DNA from: Phaseolus vulgaris
Taxonomy: Eukaryota; Streptophyta; Magnoliopsida; Fabales; Fabaceae
DNA length: 64,000 nt
NCBI RefSeq assembly: GCF_000499845.2
Contig: NC_023754.2
Coordinates: forward strand, 17,403,359-17,467,358
Direction of reading: 5' to 3'
Shown: positions 63,281 through 64,000 of the stretch, piece after piece
Numbering within the stretch: position 1 is the first letter of the stretch
Layout of the letters: each line of letters starts with the position of its first letter
The notes under the pieces: generated by a model
What the model was told of the DNA's origin: nothing
The model's input: the letters and a program-made list of their open reading frames with translations, nothing else
Database searches by the model: none
Made by a program: the position numbers and the translations under genes

Positions 63281-64000
63281 TAGGGGTCACAATGTGGGCT
63301 GATTCATCCCAGATAGACTGTCTCGTGTTTGGTCCGCAAAATGCGGAATATTGGGTTAATCCATCTCGTGCAAGGAGTACATACTCATTTCACTGGTTCA
63401 CCCTGTATAAGAGGTAACATGCGGGTCTGCCGACCAATCCGCATAAAAAATTAAATTAATATTTTATTAATTATAAAAAAAAACCTATTTCTGCTGTTAA
63501 AAAAATAAAATTTTATTCCGGTTTCAATTCATTAAATTAAGATAAAAAAATATAAAGAAATTCAAGTATGAAAATTGTTAAAAGGCTTGATTAAAAATAA
63601 TTAAAATTTTGTTTTACATTTATTCTCCCTCTGTATGTATGTAAACATATTAGATATCTTGTAAAAGTTTTACTAAAAAATATTTTAATAAAATATTTTT
63701 TTTTATATTATTTTTATTAACAAATTTTAAATATATGACTTTAATCCACAATTACTCTTAATATTAACTTCTTTAGATGACTAAAATAAAACATTCTTCT
63801 TTTTAGTACATTAAATTAATTTTTAAAAATAAAATAAATGTCACTACAATAATAATGGGCGAGAGTGAGGTATAATTTTTTTTAGATAAAATAAATAATT
63901 GTTTTTAATTTATATAGGCTAGCAAGCCAACCCGCCTATGCGGAATGAACCTAAGTGGTCAATGTGCTACATTAGTGAGTGTGCCTCAGATTGTCATCCC
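63281..64000. mobile_element. Possible hAT-like element reaching the right edge
   Basis: The left end is TAGGGGTCACAATGTGGGC. The last bases of the window, read in reverse complement, are GGGATGACAATCTGAGGC, which aligns well with it. The sub-terminal sequence on both sides has GCGGAAT and ACCCGC-type motifs, as in many plant hAT elements. No transposase ORF is present. The right end lies at or just beyond the edge, so the target duplication cannot be tested here. Confidence 0.5.

Overview
This is nuclear DNA from a flowering plant: very AT-rich, with intron-rich genes (GT-AG introns, about 7 to 22 coding exons), plant-only protein families and plant transposon relics. Codon-level similarity of the phosphorylase and villin to remembered dicot proteins suggests a eudicot, and a legume is my best guess; the species cannot be fixed from this window. 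Exon borders were worked out by hand from reading frame, splice dinucleotides and family knowledge. In every gene the exon phases add up except at one point, the last exon of the phosphorylase.

Layout. 1-3038 (-): the first seven coding exons of SKI2, the cytosolic RNA-exosome helicase; the gene runs off the left edge. 4452-7800 (+): SR45a/Tra2-type splicing factor. 10524-17684 (-): cytosolic alpha-glucan phosphorylase (PHS2/PHO-H), with a one-base frameshift in the last exon. 20309-30496 (-): villin-1, an actin-bundling protein, with a micro-exon. 32.3-42.8 kb: gene-free, AT-rich, with transposon relics. 43023-47573 (+): CDC6, the replication-licensing ATPase, with E2F-type promoter sites and an in-frame 78-bp exon duplication. 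48.5-51.1 kb: a GC-rich array of 26-bp repeats that splits a degenerate gene for a small secreted prolamin-like (ECA1-type) protein. 53.7-55.1 kb: relic of a LINE-type retrotransposon. 56528-56947 (-): an apparently intact single-exon relative of the split prolamin-like gene. 57.9-64 kb: several terminal-inverted-repeat elements and no recognised gene.

The genes do not form a pathway: they are housekeeping genes for RNA turnover, splicing, starch/glucan use, cytoskeleton and DNA replication. The order does look ancestral: as I recall, SKI2 and PHS2 are neighbours in Arabidopsis (AT3G46960, AT3G46970), and CDC6 and VLN1 lie near each other there (AT2G29680, AT2G29890). I found no CRISPR array, bacterial-type operon, rRNA or tRNA gene. 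I see no clear new biological system; the most unusual items are the higher-order GC-rich array inside the prolamin-like gene, the CDC6 exon duplication and the phosphorylase frameshift.
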